64,000 bases of DNA from NCBI GenBank assembly GCA_026005175.1, contig BPKO01000012.1:62001-126000 (forward strand), given 5' to 3'. The translations under genes and the position numbers were made by a program. This document shows positions 45,340-56,100 of the stretch, piece by piece; position 1 is the first letter of the stretch, and each line of letters begins with the position of its first letter. This DNA comes from Candidatus Tectimicrobiota bacterium. Its GTDB lineage: Bacteria; Tectomicrobia; Entotheonellia; Entotheonellales; Entotheonellaceae. Under the pieces are notes generated by a model, which worked only from the letters and a program-made list of their open reading frames with translations, was not told the origin of the DNA and made no database searches.

Positions 45340-46475
45340 CGGCGGTAAAACTCCCGGATGGTGTCCACCACGTAGGCTTGCTGTTCGGCGCTCAGCGTGG
45401 GCCCCATGGGCAGGGCCAGCACTTCCTGGCTGGCGCGTTCGGCCACGGGGAAAGCGCCGGGCCCGTAGCCCAGGTCGCGGTAGCAAGGTTGCAGGTGCAG
45501 CGGCAGCGGGTAGTAAACTGCCGTCTCGATGCCGCGCTGGTGCAAAAAGGCGCGCAGCGCCTCGCGCTGCGGCACGGCAATGACGAACTGATGGTAGACG
45601 TGGTCGTACACCACGCCGCAGGCACGGTAGCGGGCGGTGGGCAGGCGCAGCCCCACCTGCTCCACCAGGCCACTGGCGGCAAACAACTTCTCGTAGGTCT
45701 GGGCGCAGGCGCGGCGCGCTGCGGTCCAGCGGTCCAGGTGGTGTAGCTTTACCAGCAAGGTGGCCGCCTGCAAGGTATCGAGGCGAAAGTTGCCGCCAAT
45801 GGTCTGGTGGTAATACTTGGGCTGGCTGCCGTGGACGCGCAGCAGGCGCACCCGCTCGGCCAGAGCGGCGTCCTGCGTCACCACCATGCCGCCGTCACCC
45901 AGGCCGCCCAGGTTCTTGCTGGGGAAAAACGACAGGCACCCCAGCGTTCCCATGCTGCCGGCGCGGCGGCCGTCGCTGTAAGCAGCGCCAATGGCCTGCG
46001 CCGCATCCTCGATCACCGCCAGGCCGTGGCGGGCGGCCACCGCCAGGATGGGCGCCATGTCGGCGCACTGCCCGTAGAGGTGCACGGGGATGATGGCCCG
46101 CGTGCGGGGGGTGATGGCCGCCTCCAGGTGTGCCGCATCCAGGGTATAAGTCTGCGGCTCGATGTCGACAAACACCGGCCGCGCCCCCAGGCGGCTGATG
46201 CTGCCGGCGGTGGCAAAGAAAGTAAACGGCGTGGTGATCACCTCATCGCCAGGGCCGATGTCCAGAGCCATGAGCGCCACCAGCAAGGCGTCGGTGCCCG
46301 AGGACACCCCGATGCCGTAGGCGGCCTGGCAGTAAGCCGCTACCTGCGCTTCCAGCTCGGCCACTTCCTCGCCCAGGATAAAGGCGCTGCGCTCGAGCAC
46401 CCGCGCCATGGCGACCAGCAGCTCCTGCCGCAGCGGCGCGTGCTGCGCCGCCAAGTCGAGCAAGGGAACCCGCAT
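45336..46475 (-). CDS. PLP-dependent sugar aminotransferase (DegT/DnrJ family, WbpE-like)
   Basis: 379 residues from ATG 46475. DegT/DnrJ/EryC1/StrS fold: VSSGTDALLVALMALDIGPG, TPFTFFATAGSISRLGARP, EDAAQAIGAAY (PLP-binding D157) and SFFPSKNLGGLGDGG with the PLP lysine K187. Length is normal for the family. With the genes on either side it fits WbpE/WlbC, which adds the 3-amino group to UDP-3-keto-GlcNAcA using glutamate. One base separates it from the dehydrogenase-acetyltransferase gene and it overlaps the epimerase gene by four. Confidence 0.93.
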   Translation of the reverse strand: MRVPLLDLAAQHAPLRQELLVAMARVLERSAFILGEEVAELEAQVAAYCQAAYGIGVSSGTDALLVALMALDIGPGDEVITTPFTFFATAGSISRLGARPVFVDIEPQTYTLDAAHLEAAITPRTRAIIPVHLYGQCADMAPILAVAARHGLAVIEDAAQAIGAAYSDGRRAGSMGTLGCLSFFPSKNLGGLGDGGMVVTQDAALAERVRLLRVHGSQPKYYHQTIGGNFRLDTLQAATLLVKLHHLDRWTAARRACAQTYEKLFAASGLVEQVGLRLPTARYRACGVVYDHVYHQFVIAVPQREALRAFLHQRGIETAVYYPLPLHLQPCYRDLGYGPGAFPVAERASQEVLALPMGPTLSAEQQAYVVDTIREFYRR

Positions 46476-46476
46476 C

Positions 46477-48059
46477 TCATTCCTCCCTCAGGGGATGAAC
46501 CCCACTGGCCGTTTTGACGTAGCGCCGGCCGCAGCCACAGGTAGCCTGCTCGCCGCTCCAGTGGAGCTTCTCGCCACAAGCGCACACCCAGCCCCGCACG
46601 CGCGCCGGCGCCCCCACCACCAGGGCATAGGGGGGGACATCGCGCGTCACCACCGCCCCGGCAGCCACAAAGGCATACTCGCCGATGGTGACGCCGCACA
46701 CCACGGTGCAGTTGGCCCCCAGCGAGGCACCGCGCTTGACGAGAGTAGGACGCAGCTGGTGCCGGCGCGGCACGGCGCTGCGCGGGTTAAGAACGTTGGT
46801 AAAGACCATCGAGGGACCGCAGAAGACCTCGTCTTCCAGAGTCACCCCTTCGTAAACCGAAACGTTGTTCTGAATCTTGACGCGATTGCCGATGGTCACG
46901 TTGGGGCCGATCACCACGTTCTGGCCGATATTGCACTCCCGGCCCAGGCGCGAGCCGCGCAGGATATGCGACACGTGCCAGATCTTGGTGCCTTCGCCGA
47001 TGACCACGTCCTCGTCGATAAAGGCCGAGGGATGGACAAAGTATGCCGCCGCTGGCGAGGGCAGGGCCGGCGGGCGCTGCTCCAAGGTCGCCTGGCACTG
47101 CTGCAGCACGGTGAGCACGCGCAGGCCCTCTTCGCCGTCGGTGCGCGGCTGCTGGCGGGTGCGCACGCAGGTAAGAAAGTGCTCGCATTCCAGGCGCAGC
47201 GGCTCGGCGTCGTCGACCGCCACCGGCTGCGCTTCAGCCCGCTGCGCCACCGGCACCTGCTGCTTCCAAGCAATGGTGTGAGGGTAAAGCACCAGCTTGG
47301 GGGTGGCGGTGTCGTTGAACACCGCCATCTGGCGGTCGCCGACCACCACCAGCTTTTGCTCTTTAAAGGGGTGGAGCCAGGAGACAAAGATGTGCGCCTT
47401 GACGCCGCTAGGAAAGGCGAGCAGCGATACGGTGACATCGGCAATCTGCGGGTGCAGGTAGTTGCCGCCCTGGGCCCACACCGCCTCGGGCATCTCCCCC
47501 AGCAGGCCCAGAATCACCGAGACGTCGTGGGGGGCAAACGACCAGAGGCTGTTTTCTTCGCGCCGGATGCGCCCCAGGTTGAGGCGGTGGGCATAAATGT
47601 ACTGGAGGCGGCCCAGGGCTCCGTCGTCGATGAGCGCTTTTAGCTTGAGGACGGCGGGGGTGGTACCACAGCAGATGGCCCACCATGAGCAGGCGCTGCT
47701 GCTGGCGGGCCAGGGCGACGAGTTCGCGGCCCTCGGCCAGCGACAGGCACAGCGGCTTTTCCACCAGCACGTCTTTGCCTGCCAGCAGCGCCTGGCGCAC
47801 CAGCGCCGCGTGCGTCTCCGCCGGGGGTGGCAATGGCCACTGCGGCCACCGTCTCATCCTGCAGGACGGCCTCGTACGCAGGGGTGGTCAGGCAGCCGGG
47901 GTAAGCCTTGCTCACGGCGCGCAGGCGCGCTTCATCGCAGTCGCACACCAGGCGCAAGGCTCCCAGGGCGTGGAAATTGCGCACCAGATTCTGGCCCCAG
48001 AAGCCGGCACCGACCACTGCCACGCCGGGGGGCGCCTGGGGGGGCATCGGGCTGGGCAT
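46477..48059 (-). CDS. Gfo/Idh/MocA dehydrogenase fused to hexapeptide acetyltransferase (WbpB-WbpD-like; two frameshifts)
   Basis: About 526 residues from ATG 48059 (GGAGG nine bases upstream). Residues 1-310 are a Gfo/Idh/MocA oxidoreductase: [17 protein letters not shown] (NAD motif), [12 protein letters not shown] (E-K-P) and later [17 protein letters not shown]. Residues about 340-520 are a left-handed beta-helix acyltransferase ([50 protein letters not shown]) with a four-Cys tail. In the P. aeruginosa/Bordetella pathway the steps are separate: WbpB oxidises UDP-GlcNAcA at C3, WbpD acetylates the 3-amino group. The frame shifts at G5 runs 47823-47827 and 47656-47660 (C5 on the coding strand); dropping one base at each restores [12 protein letters not shown] and [16 protein letters not shown]. 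Confidence 0.86.
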
Positions 48060-48108
48060 AACGGACGGCCTCCTCTGCAAGCGGTTCATACGCGGGACGG
48101 CACCGGAC

Positions 48109-49284
48109 TCAGCGGCGAATGGGGGTCCAGACGCCATCGGGGCGCCCCCCCAGCACTTTGCCCAGCGCCGCCAGGGCGGCCAGGTTGGAAACGCAGAAGT
48201 AAAGGGGAACGGACAGCCAGCGGCCGGTGCGCAGCCGCTGCTGCTCGCTCAGGTAGCCGGCCACCGCACACAAGTAAAACCCCAGCTGCGCGGCCAGCAG
48301 TCCCCGGTAAAGCGGCTGGGCGGCAAGCGCCGCGCTGCTAAACAAGGCGCCCAGCAGCCAGAGAGGTCCCAGCCAGCGCAGGACCTTGTGCGACACCAGC
48401 TGCCAGGCGTAGAGAGGAAAGCGCAACGGATTTAAGACGGCGCGCATGTAAAGCAAGCCGGTGATGGCGCGGGCGATGACCCGGCGGCGCATGCGGAACT
48501 CCTCGCGGCAGCCGCCGGCCACCTTCTCGTAGCAAAGCGCCTCGGACTCCATCACCGCCCGGTACCCGCCTTCGAGGCGCAGGCGCAGCGGAGTGAGAAA
48601 GTCGTCGTCCAGGCTCTGGCTCAAGCTGCGCTTTCCCGGCGGCGTCTCGATCCCCAGAGGACGAAAAAGCGCGCGCCGCAGCGCGTACATGCACCCGGCC
48701 ATGCCCACCACCGACCCCAGGTCGCTTTCGAGCTGGCGCAGCCAGCGCTCGTAGCGCCAGTAGAGCGAACCGCCGTTGCCAACCAGCGTCTGCACGTCGT
48801 TGGTGTAGATGATATCGCCGCTCACGCAGCCCACGCCAGGGTCGGCAAAGCTGCGCACCAGCTTGCGCAAGGCGTCGGCACGGTAGAAGGTAGCGGCATC
48901 GGAAAACACCAGGATCTCCCCGCGCGCATGGGGCACGGCGGCGTTGAGGGCCGCCGTCTTGCCGCCGCGCTGCGGCAGCCGCACCAGCTGCACGCCACGG
49001 GCCGCGTACTCTTGGACGATGGCGTCGGTTTTGTCGGTGGAGCAGTCTGAGGCCACGATGATTTGCAGCTTTTCCTGAGGATAGTCAAGGCTCAAGGCGT
49101 TGTCCAGCTTGGCGCGCATGTCCTTTTCTTCGTTATAAGCCGCAATCAGCAGCGACACCGCAGGCGTGATGTCCGCCTTGCGCACGGGCTGCCGGCGCCA
49201 GAGGCGCAGGCCGAGCAGCGCCAGGGGGTAGCCAAAGTAGGCGTAAGCCATGAGCCCGACGCAGAGCCAGAAGAGGACTTCCAT
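48109..49284 (-). CDS. membrane-associated GT2 glycosyltransferase
   Basis: 391 residues from ATG 49284. One N-terminal helix (VLFWLCVGLMAYAYFGYPLA), then a GT2 domain with SLLIAAYNEEKDMRAKL, VASDCSTDKTDAIV, RGGKTAALNAAV, VFSDAATFY (D-x-D-like site), and the acceptor region with SLDDDFLTPLRLRLEGG followed by R-R-R. Three or more C-terminal helices follow. The layout is that of processive or membrane-bound GT2 enzymes (hyaluronan/cellulose-synthase-like branch without a QxxRW signature). It lies between the GT-C gene and the WbpB-WbpD-like gene. Confidence 0.88.
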   Translation of the reverse strand: MEVLFWLCVGLMAYAYFGYPLALLGLRLWRRQPVRKADITPAVSLLIAAYNEEKDMRAKLDNALSLDYPQEKLQIIVASDCSTDKTDAIVQEYAARGVQLVRLPQRGGKTAALNAAVPHARGEILVFSDAATFYRADALRKLVRSFADPGVGCVSGDIIYTNDVQTLVGNGGSLYWRYERWLRQLESDLGSVVGMAGCMYALRRALFRPLGIETPPGKRSLSQSLDDDFLTPLRLRLEGGYRAVMESEALCYEKVAGGCREEFRMRRRVIARAITGLLYMRAVLNPLRFPLYAWQLVSHKVLRWLGPLWLLGALFSSAALAAQPLYRGLLAAQLGFYLCAVAGYLSEQQRLRTGRWLSVPLYFCVSNLAALAALGKVLGGRPDGVWTPIRR

Positions 49285-49293
49285 GGGGCCACC

Positions 49294-51148
49294 TCAGGGC
49301 TGCGGGAGGTGCGACACGCTGGCGGTCTTGGGAGCGTCGCCGATGCGGTAGATGCGGATGGCGTGGCGCCGCGGGTGGGGCGCCAGCGGGCGGAACTCCT
49401 TCACCAGCTTCCCCCGCGCCTCAAGCTCGCGGTAAAAGGCGGCAAACGCGGGGTAGCGGGCGGCAAAGGAAGGCAGGGTGAGCTTGTGCATCATTTTGGT
49501 GCTGGTAATGACGTACTCGTAGCCCTGCTCGATGTAGGCATCCAGCGGCAACACGCCAATGGGCTCCACCGGATTGCCGAAGTTGATGTCCCATTTTGTT
49601 TTGGCCAAGCTCATGCCCTCCTCGTAGTAGGCCTCTCGCCACCAGGGGAAGCGGATCTGGGCGATGTCATAAGACACGCCGCGGTGGGCTGCCAGCAAGT
49701 AGCGGTAGTACAGCGGCAGGCGGGCCGTGAACTGGCCGTTGGGGTCTTCGCGGCGGGCCCGTTCGTAGAGCTCCAAGAGGTTCTTGCGGCTCATGCGCAA
49801 ATGGGGGGGTGTACTCGTCGAGGACGAGTTTGGTGCCGTCAGGGATGTGCGTCTCGATCCACGCCTTGGCCAGCGTCCGCGGGTCGGGCTGCAAGATAAT
49901 GGCCACATCGGTAGCGATGTGCCACGCCGGTACCGCCACCACCAGCGCCGCCGCGATGGCATACGGGACGACTGCGCTCTGCGGCCAAAGCGGCCACAGG
50001 GTCCTGAGCCTCTCCAGGCCGTCCCGCAACAAAACGGCACCGCAGAGGGCCAGCAGGGGATAGACCACCAGCTGGTGGCGAGGCTCGCTGTAGTAAGGAT
50101 TCACGTAGTTGGCCAGCAGGATAAAAAACCACGGGAAAGCCACCACCACCCAGTACTTTTTGTCACGTACGCCCAATAAGCTGCAATAAAGCAAGCCGGC
50201 GAGGGAGAGGAGGCCGATGCTGAGGCCCATGCCCCGCGGGCTCACCACGGTGCGGCCGTAGTGCCAGAGCGAGCCGAGGAAGACGCGCCAGTTCATTTCT
50301 GGCAGTGCCCGGGTGACAATCTCCGGATCGAGATGCTTGAGCCCGAGCAGCGTGTGCAAGCGCGGCAGGATGTAATACTGTGCCCAGGTGGGATCGAGGA
50401 AATTAAACGGTGAGCCTAAGAAAAACCCGCCCAGAAAGGCGAAATAGGCCAGCACCAACTTGCCGTCGAGCAACCGCCGCAGCGAGAAACGCCTGGACGC
50501 ATGCCCTCGCAGGTAGTGGGCAACGGCAAAGGGAAACAACAGGGCAAGGGAGTAATATTTGGTTGCCATGCCTAGCCCCCCCAGTACCCCAGCCAGCAGG
50601 TAGTCCGTTACCCGCCCCTGACGGTAAAGGCGATAAACAAACAGCAGCGAAGCCAGAGTAAAGAAAGTAGCCGGCATATCGGCCTTGACTTGGATGGCAC
50701 TCTCGTAATGACCAAACGTAAAAGCAACTATAACAGCAGAAATTATTCCAATATATTCATCATAAAATTCCTTTCCAATACGATAAACAAGGTATATAAC
50801 TCCAATACCAAATGAAACTGTTGTTAACCTTCCTATGAAGTAGAATACTCCTTTGTGGTTTATATAAAAAATCGCATAATCATTTATGTTGTTCCACGAG
50901 CCTACCAGTTTTCCAAAAAAGAACAAAAAGATGTATTCAAAAAATAGGAGATACATATATAGAGCCGGTTTATTAAACCAGTGTGGGTTGAAATCGCCGT
51001 TGCCAAACGCCAGCGATCTTTTCACGAAGTGTTCTTCATCGGGATAGTACGAAAACGGCAGATCGTGGAAAATGCCGAGAAATCGGATGAGGAAGGCGAG
51101 CAGCAGTACAAGTAGCAACACGGTGCGATCTCGGAAAACCCTAGTCAT
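49294..51148 (-). CDS. GT-C-type membrane glycosyltransferase (GT39-like; frameshifted, mosaic composition)
   Basis: About 617 residues from ATG 51148. Ten or more membrane helices; the first periplasmic loop has YYPDEEHF (D-E acidic pair) like GT39/ArnT enzymes that use polyprenyl-phosphate sugars. The soluble C-terminus (ARREDPNGQFTARL through ISSTKMM-like VITSTKMMH) lies in another frame because a G7 run at 49803-49809 should be G6; removal restores DEYTPPHLRMSRKN. Bases about 50690-51000 are AT-rich, unlike the rest. Two GT2 genes of the polyprenyl-phosphate type lie just upstream, so this looks like a second GtrB-GtrC-type module. Confidence 0.8.
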
Positions 51149-51194
51149 GAAGACGTTCCTTCCGCAGGATCGGGCTTTGGCGGGCGCGGCCGGA

Positions 51195-52184
51195 CTATTC
51201 GAGGATGCGGTCGATGTGGTAGTCACTGACTTTGTCGCTGTGGGTAAAGACGATGATTTCGCCCAGAAAGCCGATGGAGCCCGTCTGCACCCCCAGGACC
51301 ATGAGCAGGACGCCGAGGATGAGCAGGGGGCGCTCGGCCAGGGGCATGGCAAAGAAGAGGCGCTGGAGGGCCAGCACCAGGGAGAGGAAAAAGCCGGTGG
51401 CAAAGAGTCCCATGCCCAGCAGGCCGAAGAAGCGCAGCGGCTTTCTGGTGAAGCGGCAAAGAAAGACCAGGGTGAGCAAGTCCAGCAGGCGCCGCAGGTA
51501 AACCCCGGGGCTATAGATACGCGGGCGGCCGTTGGCTGGGTGCTGGGGCACGTCGACTTCCTGCACGCGGAAGCCGCGCTGGTAGGCCAGCACGGGCAAA
51601 AAGCGGTGCAGGTCGCCGTAAAGGACGAGCTCCTGGGCCACCCGCCGCCGCAGCCCCTTGAGGCCGCAGCCCATGTCGCGCAGCTGCACGCCGGTAAGCC
51701 ACCGCACCAGGCGGTGAAAGAGCCGCGTCTGCAGGCGGTTCACCCAGGCGTCGCAGCGCGGGAAGCGCCGTGCCACCACCACGTCGGCGCCGGCCTCGAG
51801 GCCTTCAAGGACGGCGGCGAGGCCTTCTGGGACGACTTGCGCGTAAGGGGGCAAGACGAGGAGCCGGTCGCTGCGGGCGTGTGCAAACCCCACCATGAGC
51901 GCCGTGGCCTCCCCCACCCAGCGGGGCAAGAAGATCAGGCGCAGCGGTTCGCCCGCCGCGATGAGGGGCTCAAGGGGACGGGCGGCGGCGGCAAAGCCGC
52001 CGTCGAGCACTACGAGCCACTCGGCGCGCTGGCCGAGGCGGCGCAGCACGGCACTGTGCGCGTGGTAGAGGGCGACGAGGTCGTCGTAGCGCTCGCACAC
52101 CGGCACCACCACCGAGACGGTGGTCGCCGCCGGGGAGGCGGCTTCGGCCACGGGGGTCGGCCGGGACTGAAGATCGACGGGCAC
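51195..52184 (-). CDS. GT2 glycosyltransferase, polyprenyl-phosphate type with C-terminal helices
   Basis: 329 residues from GTG 52184 with AAGGAG seven bases upstream. GT2 fold of the DPM1/GtrB kind: VSVVVPVCERYDDLVALY, LVVLDGGFAAA, VGEATALMVGFAHARSDR, and VQLRDMGCGLKGLRR, then DLHRFLPVLAYQRGF, followed by two C-terminal helices and the end VSDYHIDRILE. The nucleotide-site DxD is replaced by LPPYAQ where GtrB-type enzymes have DADLQ, so this may be an altered or inactive member. Pairs with the similar gene at 52201-53148. Confidence 0.85.
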   Translation of the reverse strand: MPVDLQSRPTPVAEAASPAATTVSVVVPVCERYDDLVALYHAHSAVLRRLGQRAEWLVVLDGGFAAAARPLEPLIAAGEPLRLIFLPRWVGEATALMVGFAHARSDRLLVLPPYAQVVPEGLAAVLEGLEAGADVVVARRFPRCDAWVNRLQTRLFHRLVRWLTGVQLRDMGCGLKGLRRRVAQELVLYGDLHRFLPVLAYQRGFRVQEVDVPQHPANGRPRIYSPGVYLRRLLDLLTLVFLCRFTRKPLRFFGLLGMGLFATGFFLSLVLALQRLFFAMPLAERPLLILGVLLMVLGVQTGSIGFLGEIIVFTHSDKVSDYHIDRILE

Positions 52185-52200
52185 GGTGCTTCTCCTTCTC

Positions 52201-53148
52201 TCACGGCTGCGGCGGGGTGTGGCCGCGTACCACCAGCACCGCCTCGGGGCGAAAGTCCCCGGTGGCCAGCACCAGCTCGGCAAGCAGCCCCATCACCAGC
52301 AAGTGCCCCACCAGCGCTAGGGCCAGAAATGCCACGGCAGGAAAAACGATGCTGGCAAAGCGCGACAGGCCCCACCCCACCAAGCTGCCCAGGCTGCCCA
52401 GCAGGGGCACCACGGCCAGGGTGGCAAACCACAGCCGCGGCCGTGCGGCCCAGGCGGTGAGCATCTTGACCACGAAGAGGTCCAAAAAGACCCGCCAGGT
52501 GCGCGAGATGCCGTACTTGCTGCGGCCAAAGCGCCGCGGGTGGTGGCGCACCACCAGCTCGGCAATGCGGGCTCCGGTCAGGGTGGACATGGCCGGAATG
52601 AAGCGGTGTAGTTCGGCATAGAGCTGCACCCGCTTGATCACCTCGGCCCGGTAGGCCTTAAGCGAGCAGCCGTTGTCGTGAATGGGCACGCCGGTGACCT
52701 TGCCAATGAGCCAGTTGGCGATCAGCGACGGCACGCGGCGCGACAGCAGCTTGTCCTGGCGCGCCTTGCGCCAGCCGCAGACGACGTCGTAGCCTTCTTC
52801 GAGCTTGGCCAGCAGCCGCGGAATGTCGGCCGGGTCGTTTTGCAAGTCGCCGTCCATGCTGACGATGACCTGCCCGCGGGCGTGGCGAAAGCCGGCGGCC
52901 ATGGCCGCCGTTTGCCCGTAGTTCTTGCGAAAGCGCAGCACCCGCAGGCGCCCGTCTTGCCGGTGCAGGGCTTCCAGAGTGGCAAAGGTGCTGTCCTGGC
53001 TGCCGTCGTCGACAAAGAGCACCTCGTAGGGTAGCCCCAGAGGCTCGCAGGCCGCGCGCAGGCGCTGCACCAGAGGCTGGAGGCTCTCTTCCTCGTTGTA
53101 GACGGGAATCACCACCGACAGCACCGGGGCGGGGGTCTCAGTGGCCAC
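52201..53148 (-). CDS. GtrB/DPM1-like polyprenyl-phosphate glycosyltransferase (GT2)
   Basis: 315 residues from GTG 53148 with GGAGG seven bases upstream; it overlaps the end of carB by 11 bases. GT2 motifs: LSVVIPVYNEEESLQPL, FVDDGSQDST, NYGQTAAMAAGFRHA, SMDGDLQNDPADIP (metal DxD), GWRKARQD, then IHDNGCSLKAYR and GRSKYGISRTWRVFLDL, with two C-terminal helices. Expected to load a sugar on undecaprenyl phosphate for the GT-C enzyme at 49294-51148. Unlike its neighbour at 51195-52184 it keeps all the catalytic motifs. Confidence 0.9.
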   Translation of the reverse strand: MATETPAPVLSVVIPVYNEEESLQPLVQRLRAACEPLGLPYEVLFVDDGSQDSTFATLEALHRQDGRLRVLRFRKNYGQTAAMAAGFRHARGQVIVSMDGDLQNDPADIPRLLAKLEEGYDVVCGWRKARQDKLLSRRVPSLIANWLIGKVTGVPIHDNGCSLKAYRAEVIKRVQLYAELHRFIPAMSTLTGARIAELVVRHHPRRFGRSKYGISRTWRVFLDLFVVKMLTAWAARPRLWFATLAVVPLLGSLGSLVGWGLSRFASIVFPAVAFLALALVGHLLVMGLLAELVLATGDFRPEAVLVVRGHTPPQP

Positions 53149-56100
53149 CGTATGCCCTCCAGGGCTTGACGTGCAGGTCTGCAAAGCGCTTGCGGCTCAG
53201 AGCAGCCACCAGGCGCTGGGCCAGCTGCAAATTGGTGATCAGCGGAATGCCCAAATCGGCAGCGCGCCGGCGGATGAAGTAGTCGTTGGTGAGCTCGTCT
53301 TCCTGGTTGTTCTTGGGGATGTTGACCACCAGGTCGAGCACCTCTGGTCGCAGCACGTCGCGCACGTTGGGCTGGCCGGCCTCAAGGGGCCAGGCCAGGG
53401 CCTGCACCGCGATGCCGTGGTCTCGCAAGAAGCGCGCCGTGCCCGGAGTGGCGTAAAGGGTCACCCCCAAGGCGACGAGCTGCGCGGCACTGGGCAAAAA
53501 GGCCGCCTTGCTCGGCAGGGGACCCGTCGACAGCAGCACCCGCCGCAGGGGCAGGCGGTAGCCCACCGCCAGCAGCGCCTTGAGAAACGCCTCGTCAAAG
53601 TCCTCGCCCAGGCAGGCCACCTCGCCGGTAGAAGCCATCTCCACGCCGGGCGTGGGGTCGACGCCTTCGAGGCGGGTAAAGGAGAACTGCGGCGCCTTGA
53701 CCCCCACGTAAGGCAAGGCGTGCAGCCGCCGGCGGGGCGGGCGCACCGCCTGCTCCATGAGCACGCGCGTGGCGAGCTCAATGAAGTTGACCTTGGACAC
53801 TTTGGAAACGAAAGGAAAGCTGCGCGAGGCGCGCAGGTTGCACTCGATGACCTGCACCTGGCCGTCTTTGACCAGGAACTGCACGTTGAAAGGGCCGTGG
53901 ATGCGCAGCGCCCGCGCAATGGCCGCCCCTGCCCGCCGGATCTGCCGCTGCACCGCCGGCGCCGTATGCCGCGGAGGGAAGACCAGGGTGGCGTCGCCAG
54001 AGTGCACGCCGGCGTGTTCCACGTGCTCGGAGATGGCCCACACCACGAGCTCGCCGTGGCGTGCCACGGCGTCGAACTCAAGCTCCTGGGCGGCTTCAAT
54101 AAACTTGCTCACCACCACCGGATGCTGGGGGGAGACGTGTGCCGCCACCTGCACGACGCGCGCCAGCTCGGCGTCGTTACAGGCCACACTCATCGCCGCG
54201 CCGCTCAGCACGTACGAAGGCCGCACCAGCACCGGGTAGCCCACTTGCTGGGCAAAGGCCTGGGCGGCAGCCAGCGACTGCAGCTGGCGCCAGGGGGGCT
54301 GGGCGATGCCGAGGGTTTCGAGCAGCTGGGCAAACTTGTGGCGGTCCTCGGCGCGGTCGATGTCCTCTGGCGCCGTGCCCAGCACCGGCAGCCCCGCGGC
54401 GTGGCAGGCCAGGGCCAGGGTGTTGGGAATCTGCCCGCCCATGCACAGCACCAAGCCCAGGGGCCGCTCCTTGGCGGCAATTTCAAGGAGCGCCTCCAGG
54501 CTGAGCTCTTCGAAGTAGAGCCGGTCGCTCTCGTTGTAGTCGGTGCTGACGGTTTCGGGATTGCAGTTGACCACCACCGTGGGGTAGCCCAGCTGCCGCA
54601 GGGTGTGCACGGTGGTCACCCCGCACCAGTCAAACTCGACGGAGCTGCCAATGCAGTAAGGCCCGGAGCCCAGCACCAGCACCGGCGGCTGCGCGCTGCC
54701 CGCCACGTCGTCTTCCTCGCCGTTGTAGGTGAGGTACAGGTAGTTGGTCTGGGCCGGATACTCGGCAGCCAGGGTGTCGATTTGCTTCACGCACGGCCGC
54801 AGGCCGTAAGCCTGCCGCTGCCGGCGCACCGCTGCCTCGGTGGTGCCGGTGAGGGCGGCAATCTGGGCATCGGCAAAGCCAAGCTGCTTGGCCCGCTTTA
54901 GCAAGTCGTGCGGCAAGGCGTGCGGGGGGGCCTGACGCAGCTGTTGTTCCATTTCCACAAGGGTACGGATACGGTAGAGAAACCAGGGATCGATATGCGA
55001 CAGCTCGTGGATCTTGGCCACCGCGTAGCCCCGTCGCAGCGCCTCGGCAATGGCAAAGAGGCGCTCGGGGGTAGGCTGGCCCAGGGCGGCGTCGAGGTCG
55101 GCAAAGCGCAGGTGGGCGTTGCCCACCAGGCCCTGCACGCGGATGTTGAGCATGCGCAGCGCTTTTTGCAGGGCCTCTTCGAAGCAGCGGCCGATGGCCA
55201 TCACCTCACCCACCGACTTCATTCCCGAACCCAGGCGCTTGTTGGCGTGGCGGAACTTCTTGAGGTCCCAGCGCGGCAGCTTCACCACCACGTAGTCCAG
55301 CGCCGGCTCAAAGCAAGCGGTGGTGGCGCCGGTCACGGCGTTGGGCAGCGCCGGCAGGCTATAGCCCAGGGCGAGCTTGGCCGCCACGTAAGCCAGCGGA
55401 TAGCCGGTGGCTTTGGAGGCCAGGGCCGAGCTACGCGAAAGCCGGGCGTTGACTTCGATGGCCCGGAAGGCGCCGCTGTGCGGATCGAGGGCAAACTGGA
55501 TATTGCACTCGCCAATGATGCCCAGGTAGCGCACCACGCGGAGGGCCGCCTCGCGCAACTGGTGGTACTCGGCATTGCTCAGCGTCTGGCTGGGGGCAAC
55601 GACGGCGCTTTCGCCGGTGTGGATGCCCATGGGATCGATGTTTTCCATGTTGCACACGGTGATGCAGTTGTCGAAGCGGTCGCGCACCACCTCGTATTCG
55701 ATTTCCTTCCAGCCGGCGAGGTATTCCTCCACCAGCAGCTGCGGGCTGTGCGCCAGCGCCCTGGCGGCGCGCTCGCGCACCTCGGCTTCGTGCGTGCACA
55801 CGCCGGCCCCCAGCCCCCCCAGGGCGTACGCGGCGCGCAGCATCACCGGGTAGCCCAGCTCGGCAGCGGCCTCTACCGCCGCTGCCACCGACGACACTGC
55901 GTGGCTGCGCGGCGTCGGCACACCGATTTCGGCCAGGCGCGCCGCAAAGCGGGCGCGGTCCTCGGTGTCGCGGATGGCGGCCACCGGGGTACCCAGCACC
56001 TGCACCCCGTAGCGCGCCAGCACACCGCGCTCGTCGAGCGCCACGCCGCAGTTGAGCGCCGTCTGTCCGCCAAAGCTGAGCAGCAGGCCGTCGGGGCGCT

